DNA from: Porphyrobacter sp. GA68
Lineage (GTDB): Bacteria > Pseudomonadota > Alphaproteobacteria > Sphingomonadales > Sphingomonadaceae
Length of the DNA: 64,000 bases
Assembly (NCBI RefSeq): GCF_022605525.1
Contig: NZ_JAKQYJ010000001.1
Location: forward strand, 1,287,501 to 1,351,500
Direction: 5' to 3'
Part shown: one piece after another, positions 1 through 9,461 of the stretch
How the letters are laid out: each line of letters starts with the position of its first letter
How positions within the stretch are numbered: the stretch's first letter is position 1
Made by a program: the position numbers and the translations under genes
Notes under the pieces: model-generated
The model's input: only the letters and a program-made list of their open reading frames with translations
The model's database searches: none
What the model was told of the DNA's origin: nothing

Positions 1-508
1 CCGCGCCGACAAGATTGAAGTTCGAGTACGGCTTGCATCCCATGCGCTCCTGCGCCCGCTCGGTGACGCGGAAGCGGCCGCGCCCGTGGGTTGCCCCGTC
101 GCAGCGGAATTGCGCTCCCTCGCGTCCGCCGTGGCGGCGGAAATATGGTGCGAAATCGGCGTCGTCGACAAAGGAACTGGCCGCGAGGTGCGGATCGGCG
201 GCGCATACTTCATCAACCAGCGCCCACAGCCCTTTAGCATCTGTCGGACCCGGCACGGCAGACGGAAAGTAGGCGCCGCAGTCGACAAAGGGCAGGCTGA
301 TGCCAAGGTCCAGTCCGATCAGCGTGTCGCCTGCCAATTCGCCGCGCAAAAGGTGGAGGATGTCGCCTCTCGACCAGCCGCCCCTTGGCGCCTCTGCCAG
401 CCTTGGCGGTCCGTCCGCCTCGCACACGGCCATGGCAATCCCGGGATGCCGCTCTCCCGCCGCGCCGGACCAGTCGATCGCGGCGAACCTTGTGAAACGC
501 GGCTTCAC
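1..508 (-). CDS. DUF429-like conserved protein, 3' end beyond the window
   Basis: The reverse strand is open from a GTG at 506-508 to the left edge, giving 169 codons without a stop. The start sits 13 bp downstream of the stop of the glycosyltransferase gene, so the two genes are probably co-transcribed. The N-terminus reads KPRFTRFAAIDWSGA, and a second acidic hydrophobic strand (LIGLDLGISLPF) follows near residue 65. The 'IDWSGA' strand resembles the first strand of RNase H-fold proteins such as the DUF429 group, in which the Asp would help bind metal. That family link is my inference. The C-terminus is missing because of the window edge, and the function is unknown. Confidence 0.7.
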   Translation of the reverse strand, partial: MKPRFTRFAAIDWSGAAGERHPGIAMAVCEADGPPRLAEAPRGGWSRGDILHLLRGELAGDTLIGLDLGISLPFVDCGAYFPSAVPGPTDAKGLWALVDEVCAADPHLAASSFVDDADFAPYFRRHGGREGAQFRCDGATHGRGRFRVTERAQERMGCKPYSNFNLVGA

Positions 509-521
509 AGGTCGCTGGGCA

Positions 522-1691
522 TTACTTCACCGGCTGCGTGCATGGCGCACTCTTCACCAGGCTGGTATAGGTATCCAGCACGGCCTGATTGACCGCATCC
601 CAGCTGTACTCGGCCGCGTGCGCCAGTCCGGCCGCTCCGTGGCTCCGCCGCAGATCCGCCCGGCGGCAGTACGGCTCCAGCGCGGCGGCAAAGGCAGCTG
701 CATCGCCCGGCGGAACAAGGCGTCCGGTGACACCGTCGGTAACGAGGCTTGCGCTGCCGGTCGCGCCGGCCGCGACCACGGGCAGGGCGCATGCCATGGC
801 TTCCAAGGTCACGTTGCCGAACGTTTCGGTCACCGATGGATTGAAGAAGATGTCCGCACTTGCCAGCGCGCGGCCAAGATCGCTGCCCACCTGAAAGCCT
901 ACGAAAACGGCGCCGGGCACCGCCTGCTCGAACCACGCGCGCGCGGGACCATCGCCGATCACAAGCACGCGGTGCGCAACCTTGCGCCGGTTCAGTTCGG
1001 CAATGGTGGCGGCGAACACATCCAGCCCCTTCTCCATGACCAGCCGGCCGAGAAAGGCTATGACAACCTCGCTCTTGGCGATGCCAAGTTGTTCCCGCCA
1101 CTGGTCGCAGCGCCGGTCCGGACTGAACACCTCCCGATCCACCCCGCGGGTCCAGATCGACACGTGCCGATTCATCCCCTGGCTTCGCAGCGTCTCGACC
1201 ATGCTGGGCGAGGGGGCGACCAGGGCGTCGCAGCGATTATAGAACCGGCGCAGCCCCAGTTCGATGGCCGGTTCCAGCCACTCCATGTTGTAGTAGCGGG
1301 GGTAGGTTTCGAAGCGGGTGTGGACCGAGGCAAGCACCGGAACTGCTCGCTTTCTGGCCCAGCGCACCGCAGCATGAGCGGCGGGGTCAGGCGATGACAC
1401 GTGAACCACATCGGGCGCGAATGCCTCAAGGTCGGCCTTCGCCGATCCCCACAGGCCCAGAGGCATCCGGTATTCGCCGCGCCCCTTTACCGGCACCCGC
1501 ACGCTGGGCAGGTGGACGAGTTCGCCGGTTGGGGCGAAATCCGGGTTAGCCACGGTGGGCGCATAGATCCGCACCGCGACCCTGCGTTGCAGCAGAAAGC
1601 CGACGAGCCGGTTCAACGCCTGGTTCGCTCCGTCACGAGTGTAATTGTAGTTGCCGCTGAACAAGGCAATGCGAAGGTCGGCTGGTGTCAT
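522..1691 (-). CDS. Glycosyltransferase family 4 protein
   Basis: The product is about 389 residues and transfers a sugar from a nucleotide donor to a lipid or glycan acceptor at the cytoplasmic membrane face. The N-terminal half begins MTPADLRIALFSGNYNYTRDG, typical of GT-B fold acceptor domains. The C-terminal half carries an E-x7-E donor-binding motif (ETFGNVTLE) near residue 310 and a preceding FLGRLVMEKGLD segment found in GT4 enzymes. It looks closest to alpha-mannosyltransferases of the PimB/MgtA kind, but donor and acceptor cannot be read from sequence. The frame is open upstream to 1751; I chose ATG 1691 because homology-like sequence begins there. The DUF429-like gene follows at 13 bp. 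Confidence 0.85.
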   Translation of the reverse strand: MTPADLRIALFSGNYNYTRDGANQALNRLVGFLLQRRVAVRIYAPTVANPDFAPTGELVHLPSVRVPVKGRGEYRMPLGLWGSAKADLEAFAPDVVHVSSPDPAAHAAVRWARKRAVPVLASVHTRFETYPRYYNMEWLEPAIELGLRRFYNRCDALVAPSPSMVETLRSQGMNRHVSIWTRGVDREVFSPDRRCDQWREQLGIAKSEVVIAFLGRLVMEKGLDVFAATIAELNRRKVAHRVLVIGDGPARAWFEQAVPGAVFVGFQVGSDLGRALASADIFFNPSVTETFGNVTLEAMACALPVVAAGATGSASLVTDGVTGRLVPPGDAAAFAAALEPYCRRADLRRSHGAAGLAHAAEYSWDAVNQAVLDTYTSLVKSAPCTQPVK

Positions 1692-1763
1692 ACCGGGTCG
1701 TGCCATAAGGGCAGAGCAAAGGCTTGGCGAGAGTATAACCCGCAGCCGCATCCCGCCCCGCCC

Positions 1764-1846
1764 TTGACTAAAGGCTTGGCGCCTTTACGCAGACGGCGGG
1801 CCACGCGGTCCCAACGCCGCGCGCGCTCTCTGCAAGGAGAGAATGG
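1764..1846 (+). ncRNA. serC leader RNA (5' UTR element)
   Basis: The 80 bases before serC can fold into consecutive hairpins. The first pairs AAAGGC (1770-1775) with GCCTTT (1781-1786). The second pairs CGGCG (1794-1798) with CGCCG (1815-1819), with further pairing of GGCC and GGTCC inside. The third pairs CTCTC (1826-1830) with GAGAG (1837-1841) and buries the Shine-Dalgarno sequence AAGGAG (1834-1839). Position, gene context and an RBS-occluding hairpin agree with the serC motif described for alphaproteobacteria (Corbino et al. 2005; an Rfam family). It may control translation of serC in response to an unknown signal. No covariance-model score was computed. Confidence 0.7.
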
Positions 1847-2971
1847 ATGACACACACTCCGCCAATCCGCAAACCTGCGCGACCGTTCTTTTCCTCCGGC
1901 CCTTGTGCCAAGCCGCCCGGCTGGTCCCCGGACAAGCTGGACGTGGTGTCGCTCGGGCGCTCGCATCGCTCCGCGCTGGGCAAGGCGCGCCTCAGGCTGT
2001 GCATCGATCTGATCCGCGAAGTGCTGCAAGTACCCGACACGCATCGGATCGGCATTGTTCCGGGGTCGGATACCGGGGCGGTCGAAATGGCGATGTGGAC
2101 CATGCTGGGTGCGCGCCCGGTGACAGTGCTTGCATGGGAGAGTTTCGGCGAAGGATGGGTCACGGATGCGGTGAAGCAGCTACGCCTCGACCCGACGATA
2201 CTGCGCGCTGATTACGGACGGCTGCCCGATCTTTCACAGGTGGATTGGAACAGCGACGTCGTTTTCACCTGGAACGGCACTACCAGCGGCGTCAGGGTGC
2301 CGGACGGCGAATGGATTGCGGCCGATCGCGCCGGCCTCAGCATCGCGGACGCAACGAGCGCCGTGTTCGCGCAGGATATCGCCTGGGACAAGACGGACGT
2401 GCTGACCTTCAGCTGGCAGAAGGCGTTGGGCGGCGAAGGCGCGCATGGCGTTCTTGTGCTTGGGCCGCGCGCGGTGGAACGGCTGGAAAGCCATGTACCC
2501 GCCTGGCCGCTGCCCAAGCTTTTCCGCCTCACGAAAGGCGGCAAGCTGATCGAAGGCATTTTCACCGGGGAAACGATCAACACACCCTCCATGTTGTGCG
2601 TGGAAGACGCGATCTGGACGCTGGAATGGGCGCGGGGCATCGGCGGCCTCCCCGAAATGAAGCGGCGGGCGGATGCCAACGCGGCGGCGCTCGATCGGCT
2701 TGTTGCGGAACGGCACTGGCTCGGCCACCTTGCCGATGACCCGGCGATCCGTTCCAACACCAGCGTCTGCCTGACGGTGGAGGGGGCGGATGCCGCCTTC
2801 ATCAAGCGGTTTGCGGCTGTGCTGGAAGAAGAAGGGGCTGCATACGACGTCGCCAGCTACCGCGACGCGCCGCCTGGCCTTCGCGTTTGGTGCGGGGCGA
2901 CGGTCGACGCGGCCGACATAGAGGCGCTGGGTCCGTGGCTCGACTGGGCGTGGGCATCCCTCAGGCAGTAG
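1847..2971 (+). CDS. serC: Phosphoserine aminotransferase
   Basis: This PLP enzyme converts 3-phosphohydroxypyruvate and glutamate to O-phosphoserine, the second step of serine synthesis; it can also act in pyridoxal phosphate synthesis. The 374-residue protein starts MTHTPPIRKPARPFFSSGPC and has the SerC-type segment IGIVPGSDTGAVEMAMW near residue 68. The PLP lysine is probably in FSWQKALGGEG near residue 195. The ATG at 1847 lies 7 bases after AAGGAG; another ATG at 1843 is in a different frame. The serine pathway partner serA follows after 92 bp on the same strand, so the two form an operon, probably governed by the leader RNA in front. Confidence 0.96.
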   Translation: MTHTPPIRKPARPFFSSGPCAKPPGWSPDKLDVVSLGRSHRSALGKARLRLCIDLIREVLQVPDTHRIGIVPGSDTGAVEMAMWTMLGARPVTVLAWESFGEGWVTDAVKQLRLDPTILRADYGRLPDLSQVDWNSDVVFTWNGTTSGVRVPDGEWIAADRAGLSIADATSAVFAQDIAWDKTDVLTFSWQKALGGEGAHGVLVLGPRAVERLESHVPAWPLPKLFRLTKGGKLIEGIFTGETINTPSMLCVEDAIWTLEWARGIGGLPEMKRRADANAAALDRLVAERHWLGHLADDPAIRSNTSVCLTVEGADAAFIKRFAAVLEEEGAAYDVASYRDAPPGLRVWCGATVDAADIEALGPWLDWAWASLRQ

Positions 2972-3063
2972 GCGAAACGGTGCCCGTCGCGGCAAAACCG
3001 CAGCGCGCATCGCTTTTCATCCGTTGAGAGTTCCGGCGGGTGCCGGTTTGACGAGGTAAGCAC

Positions 3064-4653
3064 ATGACCAGACCCAAAGTCCTAATTTCCGACAAGATGG
3101 ATCCCAACGCCGCGCGCATCTTCGAGGAGCGCGGATGCGATGTGGATGTCATTACGGGCGAAACTCCCGAGCAGCTGAAGGCCCGGATCGGCGATTATGA
3201 CGGCCTCGCGATCCGCTCATCTACCAAGGTGACGGCGGACATCCTTGCGGCCGCCGGCAGGCTGAAGGTGATCGGCCGCGCCGGCATAGGCGTGGACAAT
3301 GTCGACATTCCCGCCGCCAGCAGCCGCGGCGTGGTCGTGATGAACACACCGTTCGGCAATTCGATCACGACTGCCGAACATGCCATTGCCCTGATCATGT
3401 CGCTGGCGCGGCAGATCCCGGAGGCAGATCGCCGCACGCAGGCCGGTGAGTGGCCAAAGAACGCCTTCATGGGCGTTGAGGTCACGGGGAAGGTGCTGGG
3501 CCTGATCGGTGCCGGCAACATCGGCTCCATCGTCGCGGCGCGGGCGCAAGGACTGAAGATGCGGGTCATCGCGTACGATCCGTTCCTGACCCCAGAGCGT
3601 GCGGTGGAGATCGGCGTCGAAAAGGTGAGCCTTGAGGATCTGCTTGCCCGCGCCGACTTCATCAGCCTCCACACGCCTCTGACGGATGAAACGCGCAACA
3701 TCCTGTCGGCGGAGAACCTCGCCCGAACAAAGCAGGGTGTGCGCATCGTCAACTGCGCGCGCGGTGGCCTGATTGACGAGGCGGCGCTGAAGGCCGGACT
3801 GGACAGCGGCCATATCGCCGGCGCCGCGCTGGACGTTTTCGCGCAGGAGCCGCCGCCGGCCGACCACCCCCTGTTCGGCGCTCCCGGCTTCATCTGTACG
3901 CCGCACCTTGGCGCCTCCACGACCGAGGCGCAGGTCAACGTCGCCTATCAGGTGGCGGAACAGATGGCCGATTACCTGGTCAACGGCGGAGTCGCGAACG
4001 CGCTCAACATGCCCTCGCTTTCGGCTGAGGAGGCGCCGCGCCTCAAACCGTACATGGCGCTGGCGGAGAAGCTGGGTTCCCTGGTCGGGCAGCTGGCGCA
4101 TGGCGAATTGTCGCGCATCTCCGTGGAACTGGAAGGCGGCGCGGCGGAGCTCAATCCCAAACCGGTCACCGCCGCCGTTCTGGCGGGACTGATGCGTCGT
4201 TTCAGCCAGTCGGTGAACATGGTCAACGCGCCGTTCCTCGCCAAAGAACGCGGTATGGAAGTGCGCGAGGTGCGCAACAGCCGTGAAGGTGCTTACAATA
4301 CGCTGGTCCGTGTGACGGCCGCCACGGGGCAGGGCGACCGTTCCGTTGCCGGTACGCTGTTCGGCAAGCGCGCGCCGCGCCTGACCGAGATTTTCGGGGT
4401 CCGGATCGAGGCCGACCTCGCCGGCGACATGCTTTACATCGTGAACGAGGATGCGCCCGGGTTCATTGGCCGCATCGGATCCCTGCTGGGTGAACACGGC
4501 ATCAACATCGGCAACTTCAATCTAGGCCGGCGCGATGCGGGCGGAGAAGCGGTGGTGCTGCTCAGCGTGGACCAGCCCATCCCGGCAGAGGTGGTGAAGC
4601 AGGCGTGTGCCCTGCAAGGAGTAAGGGTCGTGACGCCCTTGCATTTCACCTGA
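3064..4653 (+). CDS. serA: D-3-phosphoglycerate dehydrogenase
   Basis: SerA oxidises 3-phosphoglycerate with NAD+, the first committed step of serine synthesis. The 529-residue protein is the long type. The Rossmann motif GLIGAGNIGS lies at about residue 146. The catalytic Arg is in NCARGGLIDE (about 230), the Glu in AQEPPP (about 262) and the His in CTPHLGAST (about 283). An allosteric substrate-binding domain and a C-terminal ACT domain (from about residue 455, ADLAGDMLYIVNEDAPGF) follow, so serine feedback inhibition is plausible. AGGTAAG precedes the ATG. It follows serC, so the enzyme order in the operon is the reverse of the reaction order. Confidence 0.97.
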   Translation: MTRPKVLISDKMDPNAARIFEERGCDVDVITGETPEQLKARIGDYDGLAIRSSTKVTADILAAAGRLKVIGRAGIGVDNVDIPAASSRGVVVMNTPFGNSITTAEHAIALIMSLARQIPEADRRTQAGEWPKNAFMGVEVTGKVLGLIGAGNIGSIVAARAQGLKMRVIAYDPFLTPERAVEIGVEKVSLEDLLARADFISLHTPLTDETRNILSAENLARTKQGVRIVNCARGGLIDEAALKAGLDSGHIAGAALDVFAQEPPPADHPLFGAPGFICTPHLGASTTEAQVNVAYQVAEQMADYLVNGGVANALNMPSLSAEEAPRLKPYMALAEKLGSLVGQLAHGELSRISVELEGGAAELNPKPVTAAVLAGLMRRFSQSVNMVNAPFLAKERGMEVREVRNSREGAYNTLVRVTAATGQGDRSVAGTLFGKRAPRLTEIFGVRIEADLAGDMLYIVNEDAPGFIGRIGSLLGEHGINIGNFNLGRRDAGGEAVVLLSVDQPIPAEVVKQACALQGVRVVTPLHFT

Positions 4654-4723
4654 CGGGTCGTAGCGCGGTGCGGGTAGACAGCGTCGGATCGATGAGACCA
4701 GTTCCGGAAGAGGACGCGACACA

Positions 4724-5860
4724 GTGACACAGCCCGACGACCTCCTTCCTGCCGGTCTGGCCGACGCCTTGCCGGCCGAGGCCGCTGCCCAGACGCGCAT
4801 CATGCGCAATGCGCTCGATGTGCTCCACGCCCACGGCTATGACCGGGTGCGTCCGCCCCTGATCGAATTCGAACACTCGCTGGCGGGCCGGATGGAAGGC
4901 GTCAGCGTGCGGCGCATGTTCCGCTTCGTCGATCCCGCCAGCCTGCGCACTCTTGCCCTGCGGTCCGACATGACGCCGCAGATCGGCCGCATCGCCGTGA
5001 CCAGCCTGGCCGACCGGCCGCGTCCGCTGCGGCTGGCGTATGCGGGTGAAGTTGCGTTGATCCGGGCGGACCAGCTCGACCCCGCGCGTCAGCGGTTGCA
5101 ACTGGGTGCCGAACTGATCGGTGCCGACAGTGTTGCTGCCGCTGGAGAGATAGTGTCTCTCGCCATCGAGAGCTGTCAGGCCGCAGGCGCAAGCGACCTG
5201 ACGCTGGATCTGACGTTGCCGGACTTGGTGGACACCCTCGCCGCCGGAACCTTTCCCCTCGCGGCAGACCAGCTTGAAGTTGTGCGGCGCGAGCTGGACA
5301 TGAAGGATGCCGGCGCCCTGAACGATGCAGGTGGCGCAGATTACCTGCCGCTCCTGTATGCCGCCGGACCGTTCGCCAACGCCGTCGATCGGCTTGCGGC
5401 AATCGATGCGGGCGGCGCTCTGGCAAGCCGGATCAGCGGCTTGCGGGAAGTTGCGGAAAAGGTTGCGCAGATGTGGCCGGATGTGACCATTACCCTCGAT
5501 CCCACCGAACGGCATGGCTTCGAATATCAGAGCTGGTTCGGCTTCACGCTCTATGCCGAAGGGGCGCGTGGCGCCATCGGTCGCGGCGGCACCTACTGCA
5601 TCCGCGGCGCTGACGAGCCGGCAACCGGCTTTTCAGTCTATCTCGAACCGCTGCTTGAAGCGCTGAACGGTTCGGGCGAGGCGGCCGATCGCCGGCTCTT
5701 CCTGCCGCTGGACCATGACCGGCAGGCCGCGGCAAGGGCGCGGGCGCAGGGCTGGCGCACCGTGGCCGCATTGTCCGAGCATGATGAGGCCGCAGTGCTG
5801 GGATGTTCGCACACGCTGCAGGACGGCGAAGTGCGGGAAGCCGCCAGCCGCTACGCCTAG
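4724..5860 (+). CDS. hisZ: ATP phosphoribosyltransferase regulatory subunit HisZ
   Basis: HisZ is a class II aminoacyl-tRNA-synthetase-like protein that binds short-form HisG and makes it active and histidine-sensitive in the first step of histidine synthesis. The 378-residue protein carries the HisRS-like motif LRSDMTPQIGRIA near residue 83 and a late glycine-rich segment GAIGRGGTYCIRGADEPATGF near 285. It ends without a HisRS anticodon-binding domain, which favours HisZ over HisS. The start is GTG at 4724, 70 bp after serA. No hisG lies in the window, so its partner is encoded elsewhere. Confidence 0.9.
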   Translation: MTQPDDLLPAGLADALPAEAAAQTRIMRNALDVLHAHGYDRVRPPLIEFEHSLAGRMEGVSVRRMFRFVDPASLRTLALRSDMTPQIGRIAVTSLADRPRPLRLAYAGEVALIRADQLDPARQRLQLGAELIGADSVAAAGEIVSLAIESCQAAGASDLTLDLTLPDLVDTLAAGTFPLAADQLEVVRRELDMKDAGALNDAGGADYLPLLYAAGPFANAVDRLAAIDAGGALASRISGLREVAEKVAQMWPDVTITLDPTERHGFEYQSWFGFTLYAEGARGAIGRGGTYCIRGADEPATGFSVYLEPLLEALNGSGEAADRRLFLPLDHDRQAAARARAQGWRTVAALSEHDEAAVLGCSHTLQDGEVREAASRYA

Positions 5861-5878
5861 TATTGCCCTCCGGCGGCT

Positions 5879-5901
5879 GTCCGCAGTTAAAGCAGGCGGA
5901 C
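5879..5901. terminator. Weak hairpin between convergent hisZ and aldo/keto reductase genes
   Basis: GTCCGC (5879-5884) can pair with GCGGAC (5896-5901) around an 11-base loop in the 59-bp gap where two genes converge. There is no clear run of T on either side, so this is only a candidate bidirectional terminator. Confidence 0.3.
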
Positions 5902-5919
5902 GGTTGTCCAGGTTGCCAC

Positions 5920-6735
5920 TCAGTTTACCTCGTCCGGGTGCTCTCCGATGCGTCCATTCGCATCGTCCAGTTCGTCGATACGCGCCATCTGCTCCTCGGT
6001 CAGTTCGAAGTTCAGGGCGGCGAAGTTCTGTTCCATGTGCTGCCGACTGGCCGCCTTGGGCAGGGTGCTGAGCCCGTGCTGGATATGCCAGCGCACGATA
6101 ACCGCCCCGGCGGGTTGTCCGGTTTCCTGCGCCACCGATCGCACCGCATCGCTGTCGAACGCCCGACCCTTGCCCAAGGGCGACCAGCTTTGCGTCACGA
6201 TCCCCATGTCGTCATGCAACTGCCGCAATTCACGCTGCTGGAAGTGCGGGTGAAGCTCGATCTGGTTGATGGCGGGAGTGACGCCGGTTTCGCTGACCAG
6301 CCTTTCCAGATCCTGCGGGCGGAAGTTGGAGACGCCAATGGAATGGGCCAGCCCTTCTTCCCGCAGTTCAACCATCGCCTTCCAGGTATCCAGGTAGCTG
6401 TTCTTGGCCGGGCAGGGCCAGTGGATCAGCAGCATGTCGACGAAGGACCGGTTTAGCCGCTGCAAGGAATTGGCGAATGCCCGTTTCGCCCGCTCGTACC
6501 CCTGGCTGTCGTTCCACACCTTGGTCTGCAGGAAGATGTCGCTCCACTCCCCGATGCCTCGCCCTACGCCGCCCTCGTTGCGATAAATCGCGGCGGTGTC
6601 GATCAGCCAGTAGCCCACTTCCAACGCCTGGCTGACGATTCCAGGCGCTTCGTCATCCGTAATACGCCAGGTGCCAAAACCCAGTTGCGGGATCTGCCGG
6701 TCGTCGTTGAGCTTGAGGGTCGGCTGTTCGGACAT
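5920..6735 (-). CDS. Aldo/keto reductase
   Basis: This cytoplasmic NADPH-dependent reductase acts on aldehydes, ketones or 2,5-diketogluconate-like substrates; the natural substrate is not deducible. The 271-residue product begins MSEQPTLKLNDDRQIPQLGFG, the usual AKR N-terminus. The catalytic tetrad is visible: Asp and Tyr in LIDTAAIYRNE, Lys in LQTKVWN, and His in LLIHWP. A cofactor-binding segment (TLPKAASRQHMEQN) sits near residue 225. I chose ATG 6735 because AAAGGAA precedes it; the frame extends to 6804 but the added residues look non-native. It is divergent from purA, with about 215 bp between them. Confidence 0.9.
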   Translation of the reverse strand: MSEQPTLKLNDDRQIPQLGFGTWRITDDEAPGIVSQALEVGYWLIDTAAIYRNEGGVGRGIGEWSDIFLQTKVWNDSQGYERAKRAFANSLQRLNRSFVDMLLIHWPCPAKNSYLDTWKAMVELREEGLAHSIGVSNFRPQDLERLVSETGVTPAINQIELHPHFQQRELRQLHDDMGIVTQSWSPLGKGRAFDSDAVRSVAQETGQPAGAVIVRWHIQHGLSTLPKAASRQHMEQNFAALNFELTEEQMARIDELDDANGRIGEHPDEVN

Positions 6736-6941
6736 GCGTGTTCCTTTCGTGTCTGCCCTTCCAAACACTCCTGCTCTCGTAAATGCCCCCGCCTTGTGCG
6801 GCAAAAGAGGCGTTCCCTACATCGCCCGGCCATGCCATAGGCCGCCGCCGGGCCGACGCCCTTGAGCCGCCGGTGCAGGTTTCGCTTCAGGACCGTGTAA
6901 CACCCGGTCCAGGTGTCCGCCCGTGCGAAGCATCGATGTGA

Positions 6942-8261
<1,320 letters not shown>

Positions 8262-8426
8262 AAATTCTGCCACCGCGTTAGGGTGCGATTCACCATGCAA
8301 AGCCGTGCGGCAGCGAGCTTTTAATCTCCTGCTAACCCTAAGCGACTGAAAAGCCTCAGCAAAGATACTTGACCTGATCCCCATTTGTTCGAAACATGTT
8401 CTCCGGCACTTAGCAGGAGATCAGGG

Positions 8427-9413
8427 ATGTTTCTGGAAGAGATCACGTACAGCACCGAACCTTTCGAGGAAGGAACGCGGCGGGTGGACGCCTGCGTGTT
8501 TGCCGAAGATGAGTTTCAGCGCCGCAGGATCGCCGAAGGGTGCGGTCAAAGCGGCCTGTTCGTGCAGAAACAGGATGATCTGAGCGGTCTGGCCGAAGTG
8601 GTGCGAGATGGGCGTTCAGGCGAACTGGCCGAAGCCATCATCGTTCATGTACCGCAAGCCGATGCGCGGATGCTCGCCACTCTCGCCCAGCTTGACAGCG
8701 ACCTTGCCGACACGGGCAAATGGATCGTCGTAATCACCACCCTGGTCAGCCTGGATGACGTCTTTGGCTGTCTGGGGCAAAGCACGTTCAGCATCCAGGT
8801 GCGCCCGAGCGAGGCGGAACAGGTGATGCTGTTCACCCGAGTGCGTGCCGTTCTCAGCGCCACGGTGGTGCGCGAGCTTGAGCAGGAGGACAGGCTGGCG
8901 GTCATTCGCCTGACGGAACAGGTGGAAGCCTTGATGCGCAACATGTCCAACTGGGGAGCTGGCGCCCCGGAGCCGGGCGGAACTGTGATACCCATCGGCA
9001 GCGCTTCGGCTGGCGGCGAAGAGGCGCAGGGCGGCGCCGGGCAAAGCCGCCGCACACGCGCACCCTTGCCCGATCCGCGCCTGGTGCGCGCCGTGCTTCG
9101 CCAGCGGCAGAAACGCAATCAGCTGTTCGGGGCAGAGTTTTTCGCGGACCCGGCATGGGACATGCTTCTCGACTTGACGGCTGCCCGGGCAGAGCATCAG
9201 CGGGTGTCCGTCACCTCCCTGTGCCTCGCCTCGGGAGTTCCCGCCACGACCGCCCTGCGCTGGATCGGACAGATGGTCGATGCCGGCATGTTCCAGCGGG
9301 TGAAGGACACTGAAGATGGCCGGCGTGCCTTCATCGAGCTGACCGACCGCAGCGTGGAAGCCATGACGCGCTATTTCGCCGATCTGGCTCCGGCCGAGGC
9401 GATGGCGGCATGA
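8427..9413 (+). CDS. Receiver-like/MarR-type winged-helix regulator
   Basis: The 328-residue protein appears to have three parts. Residues about 15-150 have the alternating strand and helix pattern of a response-regulator receiver (VDACVFAEDEF; AIIVHVPQAD; KWIVVITT), but there is no Asp at the expected phosphorylation strand. A helical, possibly coiled-coil segment (LEQEDRLAVIRLTEQVEALMR) and a Gly/Ala-rich linker follow. Residues about 235-320 form a winged helix (VTSLCLASGVPATTALRWI, then VKDTEDGRRAFIELTD), as in MarR proteins. I chose ATG 8427 because AGGAGATCAGGG precedes it. A TTGACC at 8369-8374 could be a -35 element. Its target and signal are unknown. Confidence 0.75.
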   Translation: MFLEEITYSTEPFEEGTRRVDACVFAEDEFQRRRIAEGCGQSGLFVQKQDDLSGLAEVVRDGRSGELAEAIIVHVPQADARMLATLAQLDSDLADTGKWIVVITTLVSLDDVFGCLGQSTFSIQVRPSEAEQVMLFTRVRAVLSATVVRELEQEDRLAVIRLTEQVEALMRNMSNWGAGAPEPGGTVIPIGSASAGGEEAQGGAGQSRRTRAPLPDPRLVRAVLRQRQKRNQLFGAEFFADPAWDMLLDLTAARAEHQRVSVTSLCLASGVPATTALRWIGQMVDAGMFQRVKDTEDGRRAFIELTDRSVEAMTRYFADLAPAEAMAA

Positions 9414-9461
9414 TGCGGGCTTAGTGCGGGCGGCGCTGGCCGGAACGCTGCCGGATTGGCT

